From positions 434,001-498,000 of the forward strand of contig CAXXJI010000007.1 of assembly GCA_963666035.2 (NCBI GenBank): a DNA stretch of 64,000 bases, in the 5' to 3' direction. The DNA comes from CALMFG01 sp963666035 (GTDB taxonomy: Bacteria > Bacillota > Clostridia > Christensenellales > CALMFG01). Positions 27,596 through 35,339 of the stretch are shown here, in pieces. The notes under the pieces were generated by a model. The model did no database searches. It was given only the letters and a program-made list of their open reading frames with translations, and had not been told where the DNA came from. Both the position numbers and the translations under genes were made by a program. How positions within the stretch are numbered: the stretch's first letter is position 1; every line of letters begins with the position of its first letter.

Positions 27596-29056
27596 ATGGA
27601 AATGAAAAGCAGTGAAAACCTACTAAAGGTATTGAACTCCTATAATACATGGTGGCGGACAGGACAAATGCCAAAATTCATGAATAGGGAGTTTAAAAGG
27701 TTTGGTTTTTATGAAGCGCTAGAGATAATGAGCAATTCACAAATAAAAAGGGATGTTATTATATCTGGAGCGAGACGGGTTGGAAAAACAACAATCATGA
27801 ATCAATTAATTGATTACCTGTTAGGCCAGCATGTCGAATCACGTAGGATATTATATATATCGTTTGACCACCCTGTTTTTAAGATATTTAGCATGGATGA
27901 AGTACTATCGGTATATCATGATGATATTTATCCGGAGAAAGATAGTTACTACTTTTTTGACGAAGTTCAGTATTGCGAAGACTGGGATAAGTGGCTTAAA
28001 ACACTATATGACACACAACCGAATTCAAAGATCATTGCAACGGGATCTGCGAGCCCGGCGTTAATTGAAAAAGTGGGCGAGAGCGGAGTGGGACGATGGC
28101 GGATACTTAAAATACCAACTTTGTCTTTCTATGAGTATTGCAATTTGCTGAAAGTGGAAGACAGACCTGTACTGGATAAAAGCATTAAACCCACTCAAGT
28201 GTTCAAACAAAGTGCACCAAAAGTCACCGACTTGTTTACAAAACTGGAACCGATGCAGAAGCACTTCAATAGATATCTGCGCGTTGGAGGGTTTCCTGAA
28301 TTAGCGTTATCAAGGGATGATGCATATGCAAGTCGCGTGCTTCGAGAGGAGATTGTGGACAAAGTTCTAAAAAGAGATATACCCGCATTATATAAAATTC
28401 AAAATCCAATAGTACTAGAGAAGATTTTTTTGTATCTATGTTATCACTCATCTAGTATAATAAATATTTCTGCTATGAATAAAGAGCTTGAGGGTGTTAG
28501 CAGAACGACATTAGAAAGATATATAGAGTTTCTTGAAAGTGCTAATTTGATATATATTAGTTCACCAATAAATATCTCTGGGAAAAAGGCATTAAAATCT
28601 CGCGACAAAATATATATTGCTGATGCGGCCATAAAAACAGCTGTATTGATGCAGGGCGATGAAATTTTATCGGATCCAACTGAAATGGGTGCTTTGGTTG
28701 AAACAACAATATTTAAACATATTTTTTCTTTCTATTACCAACAAAGCACAAGAGTCGGGTATTATAGGGAGCATGGGGAATCGCAAAAGGAAATTGACAT
28801 TGTAGTTGAAGCAGGCAGAAGCACCATACTTATTGAAGTTAAATATCGTAATGAAACTGAGTTGGGGAAATATGAGGCGATTTTGAACTTAGCTAATTCA
28901 GAAAGTGCAGCTATTGTTGTTACAAAAAAAGATTTGGATTATGGTGTCAATATTCTAGAAAATGGAGCACAGATAAATCGAATTCCAGCATACGCTTTTC
29001 TATACTTACTTGGACATGCGGAAGAAAAGGGATATAAAAGATTGGATTCAAAATAG
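27596..29056 (+). CDS. AAA+ ATPase with C-terminal DUF4143 domain
   Basis: 486 residues. Walker A is at 58-65 (GARRVGKT), Walker B near 118-123 (YYFFDE), and an arginine-rich sensor region follows (SGVGRWRILKIPTLSFYEY). The C-terminal third matches DUF4143, with the nuclease-like E.DIVVE..STILIEVKYR motif resembling PD-(D/E)xK folds. The gene is visibly more AT-rich than its neighbours, which suggests acquisition. Proteins of this type are common, often in several copies, in anaerobes; their role is unknown. GAGG precedes the start. The next gene begins two bases after its stop, but codon use differs sharply, so joint function is doubtful. Confidence 0.85.
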   Translation: MEMKSSENLLKVLNSYNTWWRTGQMPKFMNREFKRFGFYEALEIMSNSQIKRDVIISGARRVGKTTIMNQLIDYLLGQHVESRRILYISFDHPVFKIFSMDEVLSVYHDDIYPEKDSYYFFDEVQYCEDWDKWLKTLYDTQPNSKIIATGSASPALIEKVGESGVGRWRILKIPTLSFYEYCNLLKVEDRPVLDKSIKPTQVFKQSAPKVTDLFTKLEPMQKHFNRYLRVGGFPELALSRDDAYASRVLREEIVDKVLKRDIPALYKIQNPIVLEKIFLYLCYHSSSIINISAMNKELEGVSRTTLERYIEFLESANLIYISSPINISGKKALKSRDKIYIADAAIKTAVLMQGDEILSDPTEMGALVETTIFKHIFSFYYQQSTRVGYYREHGESQKEIDIVVEAGRSTILIEVKYRNETELGKYEAILNLANSESAAIVVTKKDLDYGVNILENGAQINRIPAYAFLYLLGHAEEKGYKRLDSK

Positions 29057-29058
29057 AT

Positions 29059-30033
29059 ATGGAACTCGGAAAATTCTCCAGTGAAAAATTAAACGAGATC
29101 ATTATCTCGAAAATCAACCATAAGCGAAAAGAAGTGGTGCTCTCGGCCAATGTGGGCGAGGACTGTGCGGCGATTGACCTTAAGGATAAACTCTGCGTGG
29201 TCTCCACCGACCCCATCACGGGCGCGGTGGGCAACGTAGGGCGCCTTTCAGTACATGTTTCGGTCAACGATGTCGCCTCGTCGGGCGCAGAGCCGGTGGG
29301 TATTTTGGTGACGCTGCTTGCGCCGCCGTCCGCTTCTTTCGCGGACGTGGAGAAGGTGATCGACGAGATATCCGACACGTGCGATGCGATGAATCTGGAC
29401 ATCGTCGGAGGGCATACCGAAGTGACCGACGCGGTCAATCGTATTGTGGTGTCCACCACGGTGCTGGGGCAGTGCCGCGCTGATAAGTTGGTAATATCGT
29501 CGGGTGCAAAAGCGGGTGATGCGATTATTGTGACCAAGGATGTTGCGATGGAAGGCACCGCGATTATCGCGCAGGACTATGCATCACGTCTGGAAGGGGT
29601 TTTGTCGCATGCGCAGTTAGAGAAAGCCAAAAGTCTGATTGCAAACTTAAGTGTGCTGACCGAAGGGTTGGTTGCGGCCGAATTTGGCGCCACCGCCATG
29701 CATGATATCACCGAAGGCGGCGTGTATGGTGCGCTTCATGAAATATGTGAGGCGGCGGGTGTAGGCGCTGCGGTGCAGGTGGATGCGATCCCGATTTTGG
29801 ATGAAACGCGTGTGGTTTGTGCGCATCTGGGCTTAAACCCATATCGTTTGATCTCATCGGGTAGTATGCTGATTACACTGCCGAAGCCCGAGCCTTTGAT
29901 TAAAGCGCTTAAGGCAAAAGGAGTTAAAGCAACAAAGATAGGTGAAATTACCGAAACGGGTATCTTTTCGATTAAAAACGAAGAAAAGATTCCAATCGCA
30001 CCGCCGCAGGCGGATGAATTGTTTCGACTATAG
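29059..30033 (+). CDS. AIR synthase-related protein, HypE-like
   Basis: 324 residues with the two-domain AIR-synthase fold: an N-terminal ATP-binding domain (NVGEDCAAIDL, STDPITGA, HVSVNDVASSGAEPVG, DIVGGHTEVTD) and a C-terminal domain with ITEGGVYGALHE. HypE proteins end in a conserved PRIC-type cysteine tail that is carbamoylated; this one ends PPQADELFRL and lacks it. No hydrogenase or other hyp gene is in the window. It is therefore a HypE-family ATP-dependent enzyme of unknown substrate, not a proven hydrogenase factor. The metalloprotease gene follows 12 bp later. Confidence 0.8.
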   Translation: MELGKFSSEKLNEIIISKINHKRKEVVLSANVGEDCAAIDLKDKLCVVSTDPITGAVGNVGRLSVHVSVNDVASSGAEPVGILVTLLAPPSASFADVEKVIDEISDTCDAMNLDIVGGHTEVTDAVNRIVVSTTVLGQCRADKLVISSGAKAGDAIIVTKDVAMEGTAIIAQDYASRLEGVLSHAQLEKAKSLIANLSVLTEGLVAAEFGATAMHDITEGGVYGALHEICEAAGVGAAVQVDAIPILDETRVVCAHLGLNPYRLISSGSMLITLPKPEPLIKALKAKGVKATKIGEITETGIFSIKNEEKIPIAPPQADELFRL

Positions 30034-30045
30034 GATAAGCAAAGC

Positions 30046-31647
30046 ATGTATCACAATTTTGATGATGACAATTGGAATCCATCGAAAAGAAGCACATCCG
30101 GAGGAAAAAGCGGGAAGGATGATTTGCTCTTAATTGGTATGTTCTCTTTGTTTTTCGTGCTGCTTGTAGTCGGGGGAATTGTTTATTACAATCAATATCT
30201 TAAAACGCGAAACACGCAAACTGCACAGACCGAGGTCATTGTGCCGACACCAGCGCCGACTGCGTCTGCCATGGTTGAGATAATAGAACCTGAGGAAGTG
30301 GATCCGGAATATGCCGCAATCACCGCTGACATGGATGAGGAAGAGAAGGCGGCCTATGACGCATACCTGCTTTACAGAGAACGATTTGAGAATGCCGAAA
30401 TCACCTATCCGATCACTCAGACCGTCTATAAAGACCCTACTGTTTTCTCCAATACGCTTGTGTTTATTCTGTCATTCGACAATCAACCCCTCCAGACCGA
30501 TTCGGATCTGTGGAGTGATTTTTTCTTTGGTGAAAAAGGGTATTATAATACGGGCAGCATAAAAAGCTATTATAAAGAGGTCAGCCACGGTACCATCGCG
30601 GTGCGCCCCGCAAAAGAGACTCAAGGCACTAAAAATGACGGGATTATCCGGCTGAATATGAATGAGTCACATCCTGAGTTTACCGGTGCGTTCTATAGTT
30701 CGCCTAACAGTGAAAAGGTGATGGACACGATTTTCTCGTTCATCAAAAAGGTAATGGTCAAGGGTGATGAATATGTGGATTACTCGGCCTATGATATTGA
30801 CGGGGACGGGGACGTGGAGAGCAATGAACTGGATGTGATTTTGATTTTCGCTGGGTATGAGGATGCTTACATCGGCGGGGCGATCCCCAACACCACCTAT
30901 TCGGCGCAAGCCTGGTTTTACGACCGCAGTATCAAGCTGGATGGCGTCAGGATGAATGAAGCGATTATGACCGCCGAGCTGTCTCCCCTTATTAAGGCAA
31001 AGGTCCCGGTCACCACCATGGGAGCGCTTTGCCATGAGATGGGACATGCGATGGGACTGCCCGATTTGTATGATACCGATTATTCCTCTGAGGGGTTGGC
31101 GTTCCATTCACTAATGGCCGCTGGGAGCTATAATTTCTATGATGGCGAAATCGGCAGTCTGCCGCCGCCGCTGATGGCATGGAGCCTGACGCAATTGGGG
31201 GCGGCTGAGCCGGAAGTGGTGACGGATGATGCGCTTTGCTACCTTTGGAGCCGAAGCAGTGAAAACTATAATATTATTAAAATCCCCGCATCGGATGGAT
31301 ACTATCTAGTTGAGAACGTTGATTTTGAAGGATACGGGCAAGGGCTTTCGCTCTATGTGCAAGAGCCGGGTATTGCGATATGGTATGTGGACAACAATGT
31401 GTTAAACAGCCTTTATGCCACATATAATTTTGCCGTCAACGACGATGAATTTCGCCCGGGTGTCCGGTTGGTGGAGCCAAACGGCGCGCGGGATTTGTTG
31501 CAGGGAAATTTCGACCGGAGGAAAGTTTATGACCATTACTTCAGATTATCCGGAGACAATCACTACACCGGCGCATATGGTGTTATCATTGATATATTGG
31601 ACGATCCGGGCGAAGTGATGCGGATTCAGGTGACGGTTGTGGGATAA
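30046..31647 (+). CDS. Membrane-anchored M6-like metalloprotease
   Basis: 533 residues. One membrane segment (28-47) after a short basic cytoplasmic stretch makes it a type II membrane protein or uncleaved secreted form, followed by a Pro/Thr/Glu linker (60-90). The catalytic zinc site is HEMGHAMGLPD (H330, E331, H334, with D340 as the third ligand typical of M6/immune-inhibitor-A and snapalysin-like enzymes). A DxDxDG-type loop at 250-263 (DIDGDGDVESNE) could bind calcium. The mature domain would act outside the cell. The ribosome site is modest (AGGAT). Confidence 0.85.
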   Translation: MYHNFDDDNWNPSKRSTSGGKSGKDDLLLIGMFSLFFVLLVVGGIVYYNQYLKTRNTQTAQTEVIVPTPAPTASAMVEIIEPEEVDPEYAAITADMDEEEKAAYDAYLLYRERFENAEITYPITQTVYKDPTVFSNTLVFILSFDNQPLQTDSDLWSDFFFGEKGYYNTGSIKSYYKEVSHGTIAVRPAKETQGTKNDGIIRLNMNESHPEFTGAFYSSPNSEKVMDTIFSFIKKVMVKGDEYVDYSAYDIDGDGDVESNELDVILIFAGYEDAYIGGAIPNTTYSAQAWFYDRSIKLDGVRMNEAIMTAELSPLIKAKVPVTTMGALCHEMGHAMGLPDLYDTDYSSEGLAFHSLMAAGSYNFYDGEIGSLPPPLMAWSLTQLGAAEPEVVTDDALCYLWSRSSENYNIIKIPASDGYYLVENVDFEGYGQGLSLYVQEPGIAIWYVDNNVLNSLYATYNFAVNDDEFRPGVRLVEPNGARDLLQGNFDRRKVYDHYFRLSGDNHYTGAYGVIIDILDDPGEVMRIQVTVVG

Positions 31648-31739
31648 GTGGGTATCACATATATGGGCTGTAAGATTGGGGTTGCAATTAGCGAAGGTTT
31701 AAGATATAATTTTTTGGCATGTCGATGAAAAATTCATAT

Positions 31740-31826
31740 GCGAGGATGGCGGAATAGGCAGACGCGCACGGTTGAGGGCCGTGTGGATAATTTTCCATGT
31801 GGGTTCGACTCCCATTCCTCGCACCA
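31740..31826 (+). tRNA. tRNA-Leu (anticodon GAG), CCA encoded
   Basis: Acceptor arms GCGAGGA and TCCTCGC pair perfectly, with discriminator A and encoded CCA. The D arm (GGCGGAATAGGCAGACGC), the anticodon loop TTGAGGG on the stem CACGG/CCGTG, a long variable arm typical of class II tRNAs and the T loop GGTTCGACTCC are all present. The anticodon GAG reads CUC/CUU leucine codons. Confidence 0.97.
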
Positions 31827-31836
31827 GCTAAAAAAT

Positions 31837-31869
31837 GACGCGAACTTAATTAAGGGTGCGTCTTTTTTT
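31837..31869 (+). terminator. Terminator after tRNA-Leu
   Basis: GACGC pairs with GCGTC across a 16-base loop, followed by seven T residues. A second terminator-like hairpin (GGCAC/GTGTC plus T-run) lies near 31936-31967. Confidence 0.65.
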
Positions 31870-32001
31870 GTGTCAGCATAGAGATATTTATAAATAATTA
31901 AGACTTTGCGCTAGACGATGTTCGGAACCAAAGAATGGCACTAAATTGGGCGGGTGTCTTTTTTTATGTCTAAGGAACTTATCGGGTAATACCGCATAGT
32001 T

Positions 32002-32337
32002 TTATGTAAGCTTCAATTTCTCCTGCCACATTCCGAAGAGGACAGAAATATCGTCTGAAAATTCCTCAATCGCCTGCGACTCCTTTTTGGTAAGTGTCTC
32101 AAGTACTTCGAAGGTGAACGCATCGGTACCATATTGATTCCAGGCATCCAGCATACTGGGCTCAAGACAAGTCTTTGTTGCAACCGAAAATGAAAACCGG
32201 TTTTGAGAACCTTGCATATCCGTTGTTTTATGCAGCCATATTTGATCGGTCTTAGCACATTTAATACAATAAACCCCGCCATCGACCGTCCGATTCTTAT
32301 ATTGGGCTGAGAGGTTTTTTCTTGAATTCTTATCCAT
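32002..32337 (-). CDS. GIY-YIG nuclease-like small protein
   Basis: 111 residues. The GGVYCIKCAKTDQIWL segment corresponds to the GIY half and its partner strand, and NRFSFSVATKTCLEPSM and FTFEVLETLTKKE follow as in the small GIY-YIG proteins of Clostridia, which are often found on mobile DNA. The catalytic residues of true GIY-YIG nucleases are only partly matched, so activity is uncertain. It points toward the tRNA-Leu gene and may be the edge of an old insertion. Confidence 0.65.
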   Translation of the reverse strand: MDKNSRKNLSAQYKNRTVDGGVYCIKCAKTDQIWLHKTTDMQGSQNRFSFSVATKTCLEPSMLDAWNQYGTDAFTFEVLETLTKKESQAIEEFSDDISVLFGMWQEKLKLT

Positions 32338-32591
32338 AGGAGCTCCTGTCGCTTTTCAATTTCAATATGAATATTATTATAGTATATTTACGATGTTTCA
32401 TCCACTTTGTTGATACAGTTTTTTGAATAATATATATGGGTGTGTGTTTTGGGGTAAAACAAAGTGGAACTGAGTAACGAATTTAAAATAAGAACAGATA
32501 TTCTCCAATTATATATAGACAAACATATGTACGCATAATATAATAGAATTCCATTGATAAGAAAAATTGTAGAAAGAAAGGGATGGTTCGT

Positions 32592-32744
32592 ATGATTAGT
32601 CATTTTAAAACAATTGATACGCTGCTACTTGGAGAAGATTTTGGGTATGGTGTGTTGGCAAAGACAAAGGGGAAAAGAAAGACAGCGTATTTGAAAACCG
32701 CGCAAGGGGAAAGCGGGAGTTCGGAAGAAAGGCGGCGAAAATGA
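32592..32744 (+). CDS. Small basic protein, coupled to the next gene
   Basis: A 50-residue frame preceded by AAAGGGATGG. The peptide begins MISHFKTIDTLLLGEDFGYG and ends in a Lys/Arg/Ser-rich tail. Its TGA overlaps the ATG of the next gene (ATGA), which supports real translation. I do not recognise it. It lies in AT-rich accessory DNA; the ~250 bp before it hold no other gene I can support. Confidence 0.5.
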   Translation: MISHFKTIDTLLLGEDFGYGVLAKTKGKRKTAYLKTAQGESGSSEERRRK

Positions 32745-33196
32745 CTGATACAGAAAAGTACCTATACCGCTATTACCAGCTGGAAAGATTAAAGGCGGCC
32801 GCCAATGACGAACTAAGATGTGCTGTGGCGGAATATGACGAAAAGGCGGAGGCATTATTGAAACCGCATAACCTATCCGAGACAAAAGCGGGCAAAACCA
32901 ATCGGAAAAGTGATCCGGTGCAGGACGCAGCGATTAAAATGGTAGACATTTATATCAAGGAGATAGAGAAAGCCAGAGAATCGCTGAATCGAATGATAGA
33001 GGAGCAGGATGCCATTAAGCTGACTGTAGAAAAAGCACAGTTGAATATCACAGAAAAATCCTATGTGATCATGCGCTATTTCAAAGGAAATAGAACATGG
33101 CAAACGGCACAGCATATGCAGTATTCCGATCGGCAGGCAAACCGCTATCGGGTATCCGCATTGCAGAAAATTCAGTCAGTATTGAAAGATGGCTGA
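32741..33196 (+). CDS. Phage-type sigma-like regulator (DUF1492-like)
   Basis: 151 residues: an N-terminal helical, charged part (1-95) and a C-terminal helix-turn-helix resembling sigma region 4 (ITEKSYVIMRYFKGNRTWQT..YSDRQANRYRVSALQKI). This is the layout of the DUF1492/ArpU-like late regulators in Firmicutes phages. The start overlaps the stop of the 50-residue frame. No capsid, terminase or integrase genes are seen, so this would be a remnant or a domesticated gene. Confidence 0.65.
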   Translation: MTDTEKYLYRYYQLERLKAAANDELRCAVAEYDEKAEALLKPHNLSETKAGKTNRKSDPVQDAAIKMVDIYIKEIEKARESLNRMIEEQDAIKLTVEKAQLNITEKSYVIMRYFKGNRTWQTAQHMQYSDRQANRYRVSALQKIQSVLKDG

Positions 33197-33242
33197 GTAT
33201 GCCCGATTTTTTGTGATCATATCATACCATCAGAAAAGAGAA

Positions 33243-33271
33243 AAAGACGGTGCAAAGCTGTCTTTTTTTTA
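33243..33271 (+). terminator. Terminator after the phage-type regulator
   Basis: AAAGACGGT pairs with GCTGTCTTT (two G-T pairs) around GCAAA and runs into a T tract. Confidence 0.75.
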
Positions 33272-33285
33272 GAAAGGATAGGGCT

Positions 33286-33384
33286 ATGTCTGAAAAGAAA
33301 ATAAGTAAAGAAGTCTTAATGACTTATGAAAAAAAACTGAATACTGCAAAGCAGACTAAGGCGTATATCCTAAAGCAGGCATAG
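33286..33384 (+). CDS. Possible 32-residue peptide or gene fragment
   Basis: ATG follows AAAGGATAGGG. The frame, MSEKKISKEVLMTYEKKL.., stops after 32 codons, and the downstream DNA continues open in another frame (AGIVPFNTAQHFAKRLF...YYKNQFYRRKK) to about 33560. That suggests a longer gene broken by a frameshift near 33380. The product is unrecognised. Confidence 0.35.
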   Translation: MSEKKISKEVLMTYEKKLNTAKQTKAYILKQA

Positions 33385-33556
33385 TACCCTTTAATACGGC
33401 ACAGCATTTTGCCAAGCGACTTTTTTGCACGGGATTTAAAGCTGTTTTTGGCAGTGTATTAAGCCAAGATGAGGAGCAAAGCGAGCAGAGGGCGGCTGTT
33501 CAACTGGATAAAAATGGGTTATATTATAAAAACCAATTTTATCGGAGAAAAAAGCA

Positions 33557-34042
33557 ATGTCAAAAAAATAGCTATTTTAATTTCTGTGTTTTTGGTCCTA
33601 ATTCAAGCGATTGGATGCACCAAATGACGCTGCCTTTGAAACAAAACGCGGCATAAAAATTGGGAGTAGTATTGAAGAGGTTATTGAGGCATATAAAGGT
33701 TATTTCTGTTTCGTGAGTGACTCCAGGTTTAAGCTTTATAAGTCGAATGCTTTGAAGTATCATGAATATTCTAAAGATAAAAGTATTATACCGTTATACG
33801 AACTTGCAGATTACCCGATTGTTATAGCAGATTACTCTGTTGAATATGATGTATATTTTACAAAGAACGGACAATTAGACTATTTTGAGTTGATCAAAAT
33901 CCTTAAGGAGCAAGGAATTAGTTACTATGATTTTCTGGATAATGCAAGAAGTGAATTGCCTATTTCAAGGAGATATATCCGTTTCTACATTAAAGATGAT
34001 AAAGTGGTAGACATTTGGATTTGGTTTGAAAAAGAGGAATAA
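33557..34042 (+). pseudogene. Lipoprotein gene with two opposite frameshifts
   Basis: CGGAG is followed nine bases later by ATG and a seven-A tract. After the tract a perfect lipoprotein signal peptide is read in the +1 register (KKIAILISVFLVLIQAIGC), and then the frame must return to its first register near 33622 to give the ~140-residue mature part (NDAAFETKRGIKIGSSIEEVIEAY..). One A missing in the run at 33562-33568 and one extra base near 33622 would explain everything and give an intact protein of about 161 residues. The family is unknown; the GIKIGSSIEEVIEAYK start resembles small secreted proteins with SmpA/BamE-like beginnings. Confidence 0.55.
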
Positions 34043-34098
34043 TAGAATGAGGTGACGAAATTTCAAGAAATAAAGTAATAACAGAAGACCAAAGATAC

Positions 34099-34410
34099 AT
34101 GTGGTGGAGAACCCATATGAATGATCTTGGCTGGGCTAGCGATACTGGATTTGATGGAAATAGAACAAGCTTTGAGGAAGTAGAGCAAGCTACAGATATT
34201 GATTTGTATAACTTTGAACTAGCGGGTTTGGATATTGAAGCGGGTATAAAAACGCAGATAGCAGATAAAGAATTGCTGAGAAAGATATTTAACAATTATA
34301 TGATTGAGGTGCACAGTATTATTCCACGTGACGTACCTTTTTCAGAAATGGCTGAAACCCGTTTAATGGGTGGCCCTGATTTGAAAATAGTAAAATATAG
34401 AAGCAAATGA
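34099..34410 (+). CDS. Hypothetical acidic protein, start uncertain
   Basis: 103 residues from ATG 34099 (MWWRTHMNDLGWASDT..). No ribosome site stands before this ATG. The same frame is open upstream to a TGA at 34048-34050, and GAGGTG lies just before an ATT codon (34061), so a non-standard start or a lost ATG is possible. The protein is acidic and soluble, with a ..RDVPFSEMAETRLMGGPDLKIVKY tail that I cannot assign. It lies in the AT-rich accessory block. Confidence 0.5.
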   Translation: MWWRTHMNDLGWASDTGFDGNRTSFEEVEQATDIDLYNFELAGLDIEAGIKTQIADKELLRKIFNNYMIEVHSIIPRDVPFSEMAETRLMGGPDLKIVKYRSK

Positions 34411-34496
34411 TATACTATTAGTACATTTAATTGGTATTTAAGGCGGGAACTTGTTTGTCTATAAATTCGTCTAAACAATAAAAGGTGATGAGCGTT

Positions 34497-34880
34497 ATGA
34501 AAAGAATCATTGCATTAACAGCCGTATTGATTTTAATCGTGCTTTGCGGATGCCAAGGATATGAAAGCGAATTGGTGTTTGAAAAGACGGATACAAACAT
34601 CATTGCGCAGCAGGGACAAACATTTACAATTATTCTGGAGGAGAACCCAACCACAGGATATCGCTGGCGCATTGATATTGCGGATGATATCGTGACGTTG
34701 GAGAGTGACGATTATCAGCAAAGCAAAGCGGATAATGATATGGTGGGGGTTGGAGGCCAACGAATACTGGCTTTTAGGAGCTTAGAGAAAGGCAGTACAA
34801 CCATTAAGATGACGTATGAACGTAGTTTTGAGGAGAACTCGGCGATAGAAGTAGTGGTGTATCAAGTCACTATAGAATAA
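34497..34880 (+). CDS. Chagasin-like cysteine-protease inhibitor lipoprotein
   Basis: 127 residues. A lipoprotein signal ends in the lipobox VLCGC, then a chagasin/I42 domain follows with NPTTGYRW (the active loop) and GVGGQR. The third loop is ERSFEE instead of the usual RPW. The start is the ATG eight bases after AGGTG. Such proteins block papain-type proteases on the cell surface. No papain-like protease is encoded in the window, so the target could be a host or competitor enzyme or a distant gene. Confidence 0.85.
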   Translation: MKRIIALTAVLILIVLCGCQGYESELVFEKTDTNIIAQQGQTFTIILEENPTTGYRWRIDIADDIVTLESDDYQQSKADNDMVGVGGQRILAFRSLEKGSTTIKMTYERSFEENSAIEVVVYQVTIE

Positions 34881-34939
34881 TTATTATAGTAAGGGCTAAT
34901 GCGTTTTATAGGTGACCTATCATAAAGAGGGGGGAAGTC

Positions 34940-35245
34940 ATGAAAATTGTTTTTTGGCCTAAGGAAAAGTCTGGCAAGGCGGCAATTGCTCTCTTTGCTT
35001 CAATGGTAATATGTGTTTCCTGCTTTTTTTTGATGGTCAATGTTTTCGGCCAGCGCGGGGGACAAACTTTTTTCAGCAATTTGAATTTGACTATTCCGAT
35101 GCTTGTGGGCTGGATGTGCGGTCTTTTGTCATTTGTGTTTGGGACGATGGCGCTATTTAAGCACAAAGTCTTTGCAGTTTTGGTGATGGTGACTACGCTG
35201 ATTTCTTTTTTAACGACGCTGTATGGCATAGGTGCGGTGCTTTAA
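34940..35245 (+). CDS. Small membrane protein
   Basis: 101 residues with three predicted membrane segments (about 15-36, 51-70, 78-99) and a charged start (MKIVFWPKEKSGK). A strong GAGGGGGG ribosome site precedes it. It resembles small DUF4064-like or YesK-like membrane proteins only in shape, and I make no assignment. A hairpin follows the gene. Confidence 0.6.
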   Translation: MKIVFWPKEKSGKAAIALFASMVICVSCFFLMVNVFGQRGGQTFFSNLNLTIPMLVGWMCGLLSFVFGTMALFKHKVFAVLVMVTTLISFLTTLYGIGAVL

Positions 35246-35262
35246 GATAAAATTGGCATTTC

Positions 35263-35293
35263 ATGGTTTTTAATAAACCATCTCCCTTTTTTT
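35263..35293 (+). terminator. Probable terminator
   Basis: ATGGTTT and AAACCAT pair around TTAAT; seven T residues follow after a 5-base gap, so the strength is uncertain. Confidence 0.45.
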
Positions 35294-35339
35294 AAATGGT
35301 ATGCTATACTAAGGATATTATTTTTTTTAGGAGATGGTG

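Noticed and set aside
31740..34480. Prophage or genomic island integrated at tRNA-Leu
   Set aside because: I found no repeated tRNA 3' end downstream and no integrase, so only scattered phage-like and broken genes can be claimed.
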